From Euryodendron excelsum (taxonomy: Eukaryota > Streptophyta > Magnoliopsida > Ericales > Pentaphylacaceae), in NCBI GenBank assembly GCA_033060915.1, contig CM065378.1, positions 17,722,001-17,786,000 on the forward strand: 64,000 bases of DNA, written 5' to 3'. The position numbers were made by a program, and so were the translations under genes. The first letter of the stretch is position 1. The number at the start of each line of letters is the position of its first letter. The notes below the pieces were generated by a model. The model ran no database searches and was not told the origin of the DNA. It saw only the letters and a program-made list of their open reading frames with translations. This document shows, piece after piece, positions 1 to 10,884 of this stretch.

Positions 1-3000
1 ATCTTGCAATTGAGATTATCAAATCAGCAAATTCTGAGAACAGAGGAGAATCACAGCTCAGATATGTCACTCCATCAAGTTTCTCTCTGGGGTATGTATA
101 TGCTTAATGTATTCTCATCTATCAGTGGGAGACTTAAGCCAAAATTCTTGTAGTCATTTAGCAAGGGATTTTCTTCTTTGTCATGAGAGTAAAATTGCGG
201 CAAATTTCATTGTTCAACTGTACTTTAGCTACCAAAAAATCCATTGCATAGTAAAGATAGCTTTAAAGAAAATTTTGGTCCAGGAGACCACATAAAACAA
301 ACCCTTTCCGTATTATTTTTCTTAATATATAACTAATTCCTCTTGTTTCTTGCTACATGCTGGTATGGATATATCTCTGCTTTTGGAAGAAAATTTCTTT
401 CCTTTTTTTTGGTTTTTTAATGTCAATTCAGTTCATCAGGGTAGATGAAATGAGCCCACTTGTTTTTCTGAATATATTTAGGAACTCAGCGAATCTCACC
501 AGTTTTAGGTGATAAGTCAGTTCTTTATGACAACTCCATGTGTCTTATAAGCATATTGATTTATACCTATGTTAGAGCTTATTATTTTTCTACTTTTTCT
601 TATAAGGGTAGTCTTGTAATTTGGTTACATATCTGACTAGTATATATGAAAGCTAACGTATAGGGATTACTTTATGTAACCCTAAGCCTATTTTGTTTCC
701 TCTACTTTCTCTTTATCTCTCTTTCTTCTTCTTCATCTTCCTTCATCTAAACTTAAGGTTCACTTCAACCTAGTATCAGAGCACCTCGATCCTCACCTTA
801 AACCTATAAAAAAAACATCACAGAAAATTTGCTTGCTGCGAGTAGGGCTGAAGTCATCATTCGTGCGAGTGACGTCATGCAGGCATCATATTGACGGTAA
901 GGTCGCCAGAGGTCGAGACCCCCCTTTTCCGACTCATTGGAACGTACTGATTCTCATGGTGAATTTTTTCATGATTTTTAAAAATTATCTGGTACATCGT
1001 TTGAATTTTTGGCCCTAATTTTTTGATCTGCAATTTTGCGCTTCACCCAATGTTTTTGCTGCTTGGAACCTCTTCCATGGCTGCCAAAATGATGCTCTAG
1101 AGGTCCTTTGGTGTTTTCTTGCTCATTTGTTGGACTTTGTGGGTTGTTTTGGGTGGTTGGCTCTATCCCTGGGGACTGGTTTGGCTTTGTTGGTTGCTTT
1201 GCTGGCTTTGTTGGTGCTGATACAGTATTTTCCAGGCTCTGTGGTGGTTGCTTTGGCTATTTAGCTTGTGTTTGGACTTTGTTGATTGTGTTTTTGCCTC
1301 CCTTGCTGGTTTCTTGTTGATTCCCTGGTTTCTTTTGGCTGTTTTGTGCACACTCGTGGGTGTCTCTTGCGGCCTTGCTTCTTGTTGGTTGACTGTACAA
1401 TTCCCTGTCTTCTATGGTTACTTAAAAGGCTTTCGAGTCCAAAATGCATGACCCCAAATCTTCTCTGGTTAAGGAGGATGATTTGCCTCGATTTATTACC
1501 TCCAAGCGATTGGATGGCTTGAATTATCTTGCCTGAGCTCATGCCCTAAAAGTCTTTCTTCGTGGCAAACCCAAATTGAAATATATCACCAGTTTTCCTC
1601 CTTCACCTAATGACCCCCCTTCTAATGACTGACTGGCTGAAGATTTCGTTGTTATGGGGTTCTTGTGGCACAGTCTGGAGCCCAACATTGCTACTACAGT
1701 CGAATTTTGTGATTCGTCTTAGAAGATTTGGGATTCACTAATTAAATCCTTTTCCCAGCAGAGTAATATGTCCGAGGTTGTTGAGCTGTATGAAAAGATC
1801 TTCACCACTAAACAATTTGGGAAGTCCTTGTCTGATTATTATAGTACTCTTAAGAATTTATGGGAGTAGTTGTTGCAACATCGCCCATTTACTCTTGATT
1901 TAGAGCTATAGAAGCGACATTGGGAGTACTTTATGATTGCCTCTTTGCTTTCTGGTTTGGATTATGATTTCCGTGGCTTTAAGGATTAAATTCTTGCTAG
2001 TGAGACCTTGCCTATTGCTGCCAATGCTTATTCTCTGTTGTTGCGGTCATCTCTGGGATAGCCTTTTGTTCATAATACCTCTATTTCACCTTTCTTGGAG
2101 TCTTCTGCCTTAGTTACTCGTAGTGGCGGCCATGGTTCTTTTCGTGATGGCTCTCGTGGTGGTCGCGGAGGTCGCAATTCTTGTGGTGGCAATTTTCGTG
2201 ATACTTCTCATGATCGTGGTGGTTCTTCTGGCCGCAGTCTTGGTACTCAAGGCCGCAGTCTTCATCCATGGTGTTGGATGAAGTATGGTGAGCCCAACTA
2301 TATGTATAATATTAGTGATGGTTCTCCTGATGCTCTTCTCACTCAGCTTAATGATATCGTCCAACACCTGCGTACTGTACTTCCCTCCTCCTTTACTGCT
2401 CAACTTAGTGAGATTGTTCACACTCTGCGTCCTACTCTCCCATCTTCTACTGCTACATTAGCTAATTTAGGTAATATTGCCGATGTGGCTACTTCCTCTC
2501 CATCTTGGGTCGTTGATTCTGGAGCTAGCTCTTATATGTCTGGTAAATCTTCTTTATTTTCTAATTTGCGTTCTCTTTACCATCATATTGTTTTGATTGA
2601 TGGCTCCTCTGGGCTTGTTGGTGGTTCGGGGTTTTTGCATCCTCATGCAAACCTCTCTTTACCCTCTAGTCTCTATGTTCTTCAATTTCTTTTCAATTTG
2701 CTTTCAGTTAGTCAACTGATTAAAGTTTTACATTGTTCGATAACATTTATTCTTACTTCATATGTCTTTCAAGACCTTAAGACCAATAAGAGGATTGGTT
2801 CTGGGCATGAGAAGGACGACCTGTATTTTCTGGATTCAGCTTGTTCTTCTCCTACCACTTCATCTGTATTGAGTGCTATCGTCTCTCCTCTTTAGTGGCA
2901 TTTTCGTTTGGGCCATCCTTTTTTGGCCAAACTTAAATTGACTATCCCTAATTTGAGTCATATGTCTTATTTAGAGTGTGAAGTTTGTTAGTTAGGAAAG

Positions 3001-5851
3001 CATCACCATAGTTCATTTCCTAGTTGTGTCCTTTGTCGTCAATCGGAGTCCTTTGACGTAGTCCATACAGACATACGGGGTCCTTCTCAAAATCCTACTG
3101 TTAATGGATTTTTATACCTTGTGATATTTATTGATGACTATTCCCGCATGACTTGGTTGTTTTTTAAGAAACGGAGATCTAAATTACCTTATATCATTTT
3201 GAGATTTTATAATGAGATCTTTACTTAATTTGGTAAACGTATAAAGATTTTGCGTTTTGATAATGTCTTGGAATATATCCAGTCAATTCTCCAGTTTTTT
3301 TTTGTTGATCATGGCATTATTCACCAAACGAGTTGTGTTCATACATCTCAACAAAATGGTGTTGCTAAACGCAAACATCGTCATCTATTGGATGTTGTTC
3401 GCACCATGTTATTTAACATGCAGGTTCCAAAACATTTTTAGGGGGATGCGGTTCTTACTGCTTGTTAACTTGTTAATCGAATGCCATCGGCAGTTCTAAC
3501 TAACAAATCTCCTTTCTCTCTCTTATATCCTGATTCTTCTTTTTCCATTACTCGTATATTCAGTTGTGTTGCCTTCATTCATAATCTTGATCTTAGTTTA
3601 GATAAATTATCTCCTCGAGCTCGCAAGTGTATTTTCCTTGGGTATTCTTGGACTCAAAAAGACTATCGTTGCTATTATTCTCTCTTTCACCAGTACTTTG
3701 TGAGCGCCGATGATACCTTTTTTAAGTCTATACCCTTCTTCTCTACCCTAGGTTAAGAGTTGTCAGCCGACCTTAACTATTGTCGTGAGAAGGAGCCCTT
3801 TTTTCCTACCCCTACTCTTCCGTTACCCTTATCTTCCTCTCTTCCGTTACCCTTATTTGGGTGTTCTTCATTATTTCCTTAGGATTGAAGTTGTACGTTC
3901 TTCTTCTCGGGGCATTTCTCTTTCCCAACGGAAATATGTTCTTGATCTTTTCTCTGAGACTAGTCTTTTGGGTTCTCGCCCAGCTGAGACTCCTGTGAAT
4001 TCCACTGTTAAACTTGATGTTGAGCATAGAGATCTCTTTCCTAATGTTGGTTGCTATTGACGACTCGTTGGCAAATTGATTTACTTTACTGTTACTCGCC
4101 CCAACATTACTTATGCTGTCGGGGTTGTTAGTCAATATATGCATATTCGTGATCCACATTTTACTACCGTTTGTCGGATTTTGCGATATCCGAAAGGCAC
4201 CCCTGGCCTTGGATTGTTATATCGGTCTTCTACTTTTTTGACTGTTACCTGCTTTAGTAATGCTGACTGGGCTAGTAGTCGTTCTGATAGACAATCCACC
4301 TTTGCTTATTATACTTTTGTTGGTGGCAATCTTGTTACTTGGCGGAGTAAGAAGCATCATGTTGTTGCTTGCTCTAGTGCTGAAGCTGAGTATCGTGCTA
4401 TGGTTCATGCTGCTTCCGAGATGATGTGGGTTCGCTCCTTACTTCAGGATTTTGGCCTTGTTGTCCTTACTCCTATGCCAATGTGTTGTGATAGTCAGGC
4501 TGTCATCTTTATCGCTAATAATTCTTTTTTCCGTGAGCGTACTAAATATATTGAAGTTGATTGTTGCTTTATCTAGGATCTTTTGCTGCAGAAACAGATA
4601 ACTACTCTCTATGTTCGTTCCAACTTTCAGTTGGGCAATATTTTTGCAAAGCCGTTAGCTCAATCTTCTTTTTAGTATTTGTGTTCCAAGGTAGGTATAT
4701 TTAATTTATATGCTCCAGCTTGAGGGGAAGTGTTAGAGCTTATTATTTTTCTACTCTTTCTTATAAGGGTAGTCTTGTAATTTGATTACATACCTAATTA
4801 GTATATACGAAAACTAAGGTGTAGGGATTACTTTATATAACCCTAAGCCTATTCTGTTTCAACTACCTATAATTCCATAATGTCTTTGTTCCCACTTCAT
4901 GGAATGTGCAAAAGTTATTTTGATTGACCATTGCCTGCTTGTACTAATTACTTTACTCCATAGGGCCTTCTCTAATAGGGAACCCCCCAGGTGGAGTTGG
5001 GGCGGTAACCCATGAGCCAGTCGGGTAGTTATACAAACAATGACTTCTGTTAATGGTTTATTCCAGATCAGGAGCATCTGACTTCTCAAGTCCAAATTGT
5101 GAGGCAGGGGGCTCTGATAACAGCATATTAAGGCCAGTAATTTCTATTGGGGAGCCTCAAGCTAAATTGGATTGTACTGATGATTTCCAACATTCAACTG
5201 CATCAGTGCCACATGATGGATCAAATAGGAATCTGGAAGGGGATACCCTTGGATTAATGTCTTCCAAAGGCAAGTTTTACTTATCATTTTGTTGACTTTT
5301 CCCAGCAATATCATTGAATCTGCAACTGTTCCAAGACTCAACCTCTCATATAATTCTGCAGCTGCATCTAGCTGCCATAGCAATCGATTCTCTGACGAAG
5401 TGAACATTGGAACCTCCCCCCAGGTCTGTGTTTTAGTGCTTCTCCTTGTTCTCTTGCTGCTGTTTACTGCTTAACACTTTTGAGTTGTGGCCATATGCAT
5501 CGACTCTTTATCCGAATATGAAGCTGGATCTTTTGTTTACCTCATAAACAATCTTTAGCTTATTTTTGTAAGTGCAAGATTGATCTGCCTTCTATTTCTC
5601 ATGAATATCCAGTTCTATTTGTGCATTGGATTCTGACCATATATGTTTGTGCCTTCAATGGTATTGTGTAGCCTAATGAAGAGAGGATGGGAATTCCCAG
5701 TAGACAGCATGAAGAAACTTTTGCTTTTGGTATAGCGAATTCAAGTGGCTGTATATCTCAAGACCCCAGTGATATTGGAAGGCAGAGTTCTGAGGAGTAC
5801 AATAGCACAAGCAAAATGGATGAAGTCCCAAGTTTTGATCTTGGATTCTGA
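1..5851 (+). CDS. 3' end of an unidentified multi-exon gene (last four exons)
   Basis: Four exons join in one frame: from the window edge to 91, 5067-5273, 5306-5423 and 5672-5851 (stop TGA 5849-5851). Donors and acceptors are GT-AG and phases agree at every junction (2, 2, 0). The encoded tail is about 200 residues, rich in Ser, Asn, Asp and Glu, with no recognisable fold, and ends PSFDLGF. It looks like a disordered C-terminal region of a larger protein whose 5' part lies outside the window. I do not recognise the family. The intron 92-5066 is mostly a Copia retrotransposon; without it the intron would be about 0.7 kb. The gene converges on ABIL. Exon structure is fairly secure from frame continuity; function is unknown. 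Confidence 0.72.
570..770 (+). repeat. 5' LTR of Copia-1
   Basis: It runs from TG at 570 to just before the primer-binding site at 771. The first 130 bases match the 3' copy closely; the last 70 or so, a CT-rich stretch, have no counterpart in the 3' LTR. Confidence 0.8.
771..782 (+). other. Primer-binding site of Copia-1
   Basis: The sequence TAGTATCAGAGC differs by one base from the TGGTATCAGAGC expected for priming by initiator methionine tRNA. Confidence 0.75.
1444..3756 (+). pseudogene. Copia-1 gag-protease-integrase remnant
   Basis: The reading frame can be followed from ATG 1444 through a Copia gag, a Gly/Arg-rich stretch (about 2120-2270), a protease active-site segment reading VVDSGAS near 2510, and integrase from the HxxxH zinc segment near 2900 to the DDYS and QNGVAKR core segments (3130-3370). 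About a dozen in-frame stops interrupt it. Several are explained by C-to-T or G-to-A change of CAG, CAA or TGG codons (for example 2989, 1867, 1909). No intact protein is possible. Confidence 0.88.
3858..4675 (+). pseudogene. Copia-1 end of RT and RNase H remnant
   Basis: The frame resumes with the late RT segment LHYFLRIEV and the Copia motif ISLSQRKY, then RNase H with the SSAEAEYRA segment near 4375 and the terminal DIFTKPL-like segment near 4640. Everything between integrase and late RT, including the YVDD region, is absent, so a deletion of roughly 1 kb lies between about 3756 and 3858. Stops at 4058, 4574 and 4673 add to the decay. Confidence 0.87.
4731..4864 (+). repeat. 3' LTR of Copia-1 (shorter than its partner)
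   Basis: It starts TGTTAGAGCTTATT after the polypurine tract and matches the first 130 bases of the 5' LTR. It ends abruptly at the target duplication ACCTA (4865-4869), about 67 bases shorter than the 5' copy. Confidence 0.8.
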
Positions 5852-6536
5852 ACAAGGTTGCTTTGTCTTCATTTCCTCTATATGCACCTGTGTTAACACC
5901 ATTAAATGGTGCCCTCTAGTAGAGGAAGTGTCAACGGTTCTGTAGACTGCTCTGAAGCATTGTAGTATATGCATATGAACTTTGCCATGGCTCCAGTTAA
6001 TCCTCAAGTCTCCACCATAGGCATCCGCGAGCATCAGATCTGCTGTAGTCTTCTGATCATTTTGCTTTTGATTCAAGTATCAATGAACAAATGATACAAC
6101 TTTTGGGATATTATGGCTAATTGGTTGTGATTGCATTGATGTTCTTGATCCTCTGGGGGAAACCCTATCATGTAACATTGGACTTTTGTTTCTTTGCCTG
6201 TTAGAGAGATTCAGAGTAGCTTATAAGCAGTTGTTTTGCCTGACTGATTTCAATGGCATTGCATGTCTCAGTAAGCTGTACAGACTTCGGTAAATACTTA
6301 AAAAGATTGGATTGAAAGGGGAGCACTAGTGAAAAATTGTTTCCGAAGCAATATATATGGATGGAATATTAAACAACCATACTTGAAAATTATAAACAGG
6401 GAGAGGTACAACTTGTTGCATTAAATCAACAATCTGTGAAGAAAGAAAACAATGTGGAAAAATTGTTGTCAACCTTCTGCTCCTGACCATGCTTCTCCTT
6501 CGGCCTCTCAGTTGCAATCCCTGTATCTGTAGTCTT
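5852..6536. other. Convergent 3' intergenic space
   Basis: This stretch lies between two convergent stop codons and must hold both 3' untranslated regions. I see no ORF with coding character and no repeat. The junction of the two transcripts cannot be placed by eye. Confidence 0.6.
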
Positions 6537-8546
6537 TCATCCTTTTTTCTGCTTGCGCATGCTGAGCAAAGCTTTGAAGAGAGGTTTACTCTTCTTGGAA
6601 TATTGTTGAATCTCTTTTGTCCTGTCCCTTTCAGCATGGCTACTCAATGAAACCGATCTCCAGGGCTCCGGTGGGTACTGCCAGTATATATCAGACAAAT
6701 GCAAAGGTCATAATCACGATATATTCACTAGGTTACATACATTAAGCAATAATTTTACATTGATCATGCTCTGGTTTGGCAATGCTCACCTGCAGTTTAG
6801 CAGTGGAAGAGTTTGGAATGATTGAACTACGAATGAAAGATCCTGAACGCTCGAGTAATGGAAAGCGATGTGGTGAAACTGCTCGTCTCTCTGTGATCAT
6901 ATAGATAGATGTGATCACTACAATATTTCCTTAGTATTGTTGAATCAACTTTCTGCAGTTTAACTAACCTGGTTTTTGGTTGGATACAGTCCTTGTGAAG
7001 GAAAAGGTTCCAGGACCCGAAGAAGCTCCCACAGAAGGTAACCTAGAAGACCCTTTTCTGCATGATGTCCCACCAAAACTACAGCATGAGCTTAATGAAG
7101 TTAAAAGGCACAAAAAAGTCCATCTCCATCATAATATCCACATTGTAAAGTCAGTGTTTGTACCTAACTATGGATGATGAACGAGGCTCCATAGTTGTTG
7201 CTTGAACAGCTTTTTAGCAGACAATCAACATAAAAAGATCATCAAGCTTTGTCTCGTAACTTGAAACTTACAAAAGCAGTTATTAATCTAGTGTTTAATA
7301 TGGGGTTTGCTTCCTTTGTTAGTAACCAGCATTAGAAGACTCTCTTGTTCAGTTATTCATATCAAATTTTTTTTAGTAGTAAGTATCATATTAACTGAAG
7401 AATGGTTTGCAAAAATATGTCTAGAAAATCTTACCATTTTTAGTTTGATGCAAGTTGTGTTCGGCACCTGGGCTGCAATTGTTATATATTGATTCAGTCT
7501 TGCCAATAGCATGCATTGGCTCTGCAACTGAACAAGAAATGCCAATAACCAAATAACTTCTAATCATGTTGCTCAAGACTGAAGTTCTATATGAAGCAAG
7601 CTCCGAGAATTGTAGAAAGAGACAGAAAATACTAGAGAAGAACATATTTACCAGGAATGGTATACTGTTTGTGGTACTTGGGAGTTGTTATCAGCAATGA
7701 CTGCTGTGAGAGGCCACTGCGGTCAATGAACTCTTGGTGTGTTCTTAATCTCTGAGGTGCCACCCAAAAAAAAAAAAAAATATATCCAAGAAATGAATCA
7801 AAGAGAAAGAAGAGTCGGAGAATGTTCAATTTGTTAATGGTGAATTGAGGACTCGGGTCGATTTTCAAAGGCCATTAGGCACAGAAAATTGAATCTAAGG
7901 AGTACCTTTTCAATGCAAGAGAACCGAAGCTCTGCTCCAGAAACTTCATCAACCTTGTCATCCAAGAAATTGTTAACCTTATATGCAACAGAACCCCAAG
8001 TGGTCCACTGTACTAATGATGGCTTTAGTGATATAATCTTTTAAGGTTTCCACCACTCTGTACATATTGGGCAAAAAATTAAAAATAAAGAAAATAATAT
8101 TTAGATGGAATACTAATTCTGATATTGCAAACATACAGACTCCCACTCACACAAGAGGACTCTCTGTCACTCACAATTGTTCCTGGCCATCATTGCAATA
8201 TGATAGTTCAAAATACTCTGCCGCTGAGTACAACTGTTTTCTTAGATTCTTCAAGTCCTGAACATCAATTGAATCTAAAATAAATTGCAGAGAGTAGGCA
8301 CATACAAAATTATTTTCATAAAATTACTAGCAATTACAGGAATTTGAACGACAGATGTACCACTCATTGTGGACTAGAACTTCCCACTATCACAGTAAAC
8401 AATAGAAATACAACGACATGTATAGAAAAATCTACTACAGGAGCTCATACCTTCAAGCTATCTGTAAAGAGCAAGCTGTGTTGCATGGAGATTTCATCAT
8501 AGTTGGAAGCTTCTTGAATGACACTTACCGAAGTCTCACTCTCCAT
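6537..8546 (-). CDS. ABIL: ABI-like protein (ABIL), SCAR/WAVE complex subunit, with a frame break
   Basis: Nine exons on the minus strand: 8451-8546, 8175-8257, 7906-8057, 7652-7751, 7435-7521, 7164-7209, 6969-7057, 6790-6890, 6537-6677. All introns are GT-AG and every phase fits. The product would be about 297 residues, normal for plant ABIL. Diagnostic stretches are the start with NYDEISMQHSLLF, then LRKQLYSAAEYFELSY, TVDHLG..VAYKV, GLSQQSL..TPKYHKQY and GTFSFT; a basic tail ends KQKKG. ABIL proteins are the plant counterpart of Abi in the SCAR/WAVE complex that activates ARP2/3 and so actin branching (family knowledge). Exon 3 has four G where three keep the frame (7994-7997), giving an early stop. 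The gene is either a recent null allele or carries a sequencing error. Confidence 0.9.
7994..7997 (-). other. ABIL: Single-base insertion breaking the ABIL frame
   Basis: On the coding strand the His-Leu-Gly-Ser segment reads CACTTGGGGTTCT. Three G would continue into the conserved VAYKV segment; four G run into TAA within five codons. All other exons agree in frame on both sides, so one base accounts for the whole disruption. Confidence 0.8.
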
Positions 8547-10884
8547 GAAGGTAACAACTTAACCCTTGTTCCTTCACTTAACACAGCTATTCAAATTGTT
8601 TTTGAAACAAAAACAAGATTTAAAACACTCTTGGCAATCTTCCTATTGTCCTATGTATATGTGGAGATGGAACAACCACTGTTTGATAATCTTTTGGCAC
8701 TGCTATTATTTGATCAGCTTTCAGTTTACTGACACTGAACACTTGCAACAATCTAAACAAAAAAGGAATTGGCAACGAAACAATATACAAAGAGATAAAA
8801 GTTCAAGAACAAAATATGACCTAAACCGAAAAAATCATAGAAATCACTATCACCAGAAAAAGGACCTTTTTCGAGGCCTCAAAGAACATGGAAAGTGTAA
8901 GTGACGGGAAAAGAACACAAGCCTGGAATTCCCTTTTCTTTAATCTACAATTGCAACACAAATTCAACTTCTGTTTCAAGACCACTGCAAAGGACTAAAT
9001 GAGAAGTACTGAAAGATAGCGAAAGAAGAAAATGAACTTCCAGATTGAGTATGGGTTCGGGAAGATACAAAAAGAGAGAGTGCATATGGCTTTTGAAGGA
9101 ATGAGAAAAATGACAAAGCTCAATAATAGAAGTGGGAAGGGACATGGGGTAAGAGTTAGGACAGGTTGTGGGGTTGAATGTATATGAAATCATTCATTCA
9201 TTTTCATTATGGGAGGAGAGAATTCAGACCTGCTTTTAAAAGCAGAAACAGAGTGTTTTCAAAACAAACAACCACTCTCTCTCTCTCTCTCTCTCTCTCT
9301 TTATTAGTTAGTGCCATGTGGGGGAGATTTGTCTCTACGCCATTCAAGAGTTAGAAGACCAGGGAATAGTGGGGATTATCTTAATACCATTGTTAGACCA
9401 TGTATGTGTAAAATATGGAAAACAAGGATTACGAAGAAATGCATTAATGGAGTAGTTGAGAATCCCTCATCTGAAGATTGGGAAAGCATATATAATAATT
9501 AATACAACTAATTTGATTGACAGGCACATCCCAACGGCGGTCATTCAATTGCAATAGAGCCAAAAAGGTCCAACTGTGGGGTTGTCGGTCGACCATCATC
9601 CATGAACACAGTTCCAAAATCAGGTGTTTTAGGCGTATGAGACGAGTTGATCACCATTAATCTATACTTCATTAACTGATTGTTCGATCAACTATCCAAA
9701 TCCATGTATAGGACTGATTTTCAATTTTGTGTTCTAGTGCCTTGGTGGTTGTAGAGACCAAATTCAATACGTATCAAATATGGTAGTTGGATCTTTAGAA
9801 GGGAAAACTAAACACTTGTGATCTTCTTCATGACCCTGACATACTAATAAATTAACAACCAGGTGAAGCAAAGACGAATTTCAGAAGTCTGCAGATAACT
9901 TTTATATAGTCAGATGGAAATATTACTAGACTTCACCAGCCAAGACTTAAAACTGGACGGTTCTTAAAATGGTCCATCGGCAAAATATTTCGCCAGTAGT
10001 TGACGTTAACTGCGAGCTAGCAACTCCATGGTCTGTCAAATAACTCTCAAAACACAAAAGATTTACTGACAATCATTTGAGCTGAGTGTATGGCAGAAAG
10101 GAGGTCAACCCAGCACACGTTTGGTGCAAAAATATGAATGATGGCTGCAAGTGAAGGAAACCCAAGTTGCAAAACCCCAGAATAAACACACAGTGCAAAT
10201 ATTTTAGCATCTATATAATAGGATTAAGATGCAGTGTTGAATAACTACATGGCCGTTGGGTGTCACTGATATAGACCTCCCAGGCAAAAGTTAATGCGGG
10301 TGGATGTCATTACCTATCCAATCTAATCTGGGCCATTTTAAACCCCGCAACTGGTTACCAATCATTGCAATCCCGACATTACAATCAAGCAAAAAGATAA
10401 ACTAAACCTCAAAAAGAAAACTCATAATTACAGGACTGGCAAAGAAATGCATTGCAAACATGGTAAGATTTGAGAGAGAGAGAGAGATTTTTCCGGCTAA
10501 CCATTCAGTTTAATTGTAACTTTTTCCCCCCACAGAGAGATTGTGTCACACCCCACCCAGGGATGGACCGGCTGAGAGCCATAGAGCCTTTGCCCATGCC
10601 TCATGAAAGCCTTGCAATTGAAAGAAACAGTTTTCCCCAAAGGTAAATGATAAGAAAGCCGAAGGTAAGTAATCCAATTAAGGAAGCCAAGACAAATGCT
10701 CTAAATGTGAACAGTGAACAAATTCAAATACAAAAAGTGATCCTAGCAACATAACACCTTCATTTTCATCACCGTTAGTTTTGTAATAAAATGGGGGTGA
10801 AAAAATTCTGCAAAGCAATGAATTTAGCATCAGGAAGTTGGCCCATAGAATGGAAGCACAAACAACCATGGGGTAGCATATCTT
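8547..10884. other. ABIL upstream region and RPN12 3' region
   Basis: No gene is supported here. The part next to 8547 should hold the ABIL 5' untranslated region and promoter, the part next to 10884 the RPN12 3' untranslated region. A (CT)13 microsatellite lies at 9275-9300. ORFs in this stretch are short and lack conserved motifs. A short GA run is at about 10474-10486. Confidence 0.6.
9275..9300 (+). repeat. (CT)n microsatellite upstream of ABIL
   Basis: Thirteen uninterrupted CT units. On the ABIL strand this reads GA. Such tracts are common in plant promoters and 5' untranslated regions. Confidence 0.9.

Larger units (their letters stand above)
570..4864 (+). mobile_element. Degenerate Ty1/Copia LTR retrotransposon (Copia-1) in an intron
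   Basis: Two direct copies of a sequence starting TGTTAGAGCTTATT begin at 570 and 4731 and are flanked by the 5 bp target duplication ACCTA (565-569 and 4865-4869). A primer-binding site close to TGGTATCAGAGC (initiator Met tRNA type) lies at 771-782 and a polypurine tract at 4719-4730. The internal order gag, protease, integrase, RT, RNase H is the Copia order. Many in-frame stops and the loss of the catalytic RT core make it non-functional. Orientation is the same as the host gene. Confidence 0.93.

Noticed and set aside
1163..1542. Overlapping ORFs before Copia-1 gag
   Set aside because: They lie in the T/G-rich leader of the retrotransposon, with no gag or other motif.
6980..7177. 65-codon plus-strand ORF near the ABIL gene
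   Set aside because: It is antisense to ABIL exons 6 and 7, whose reading on the minus strand is conserved.
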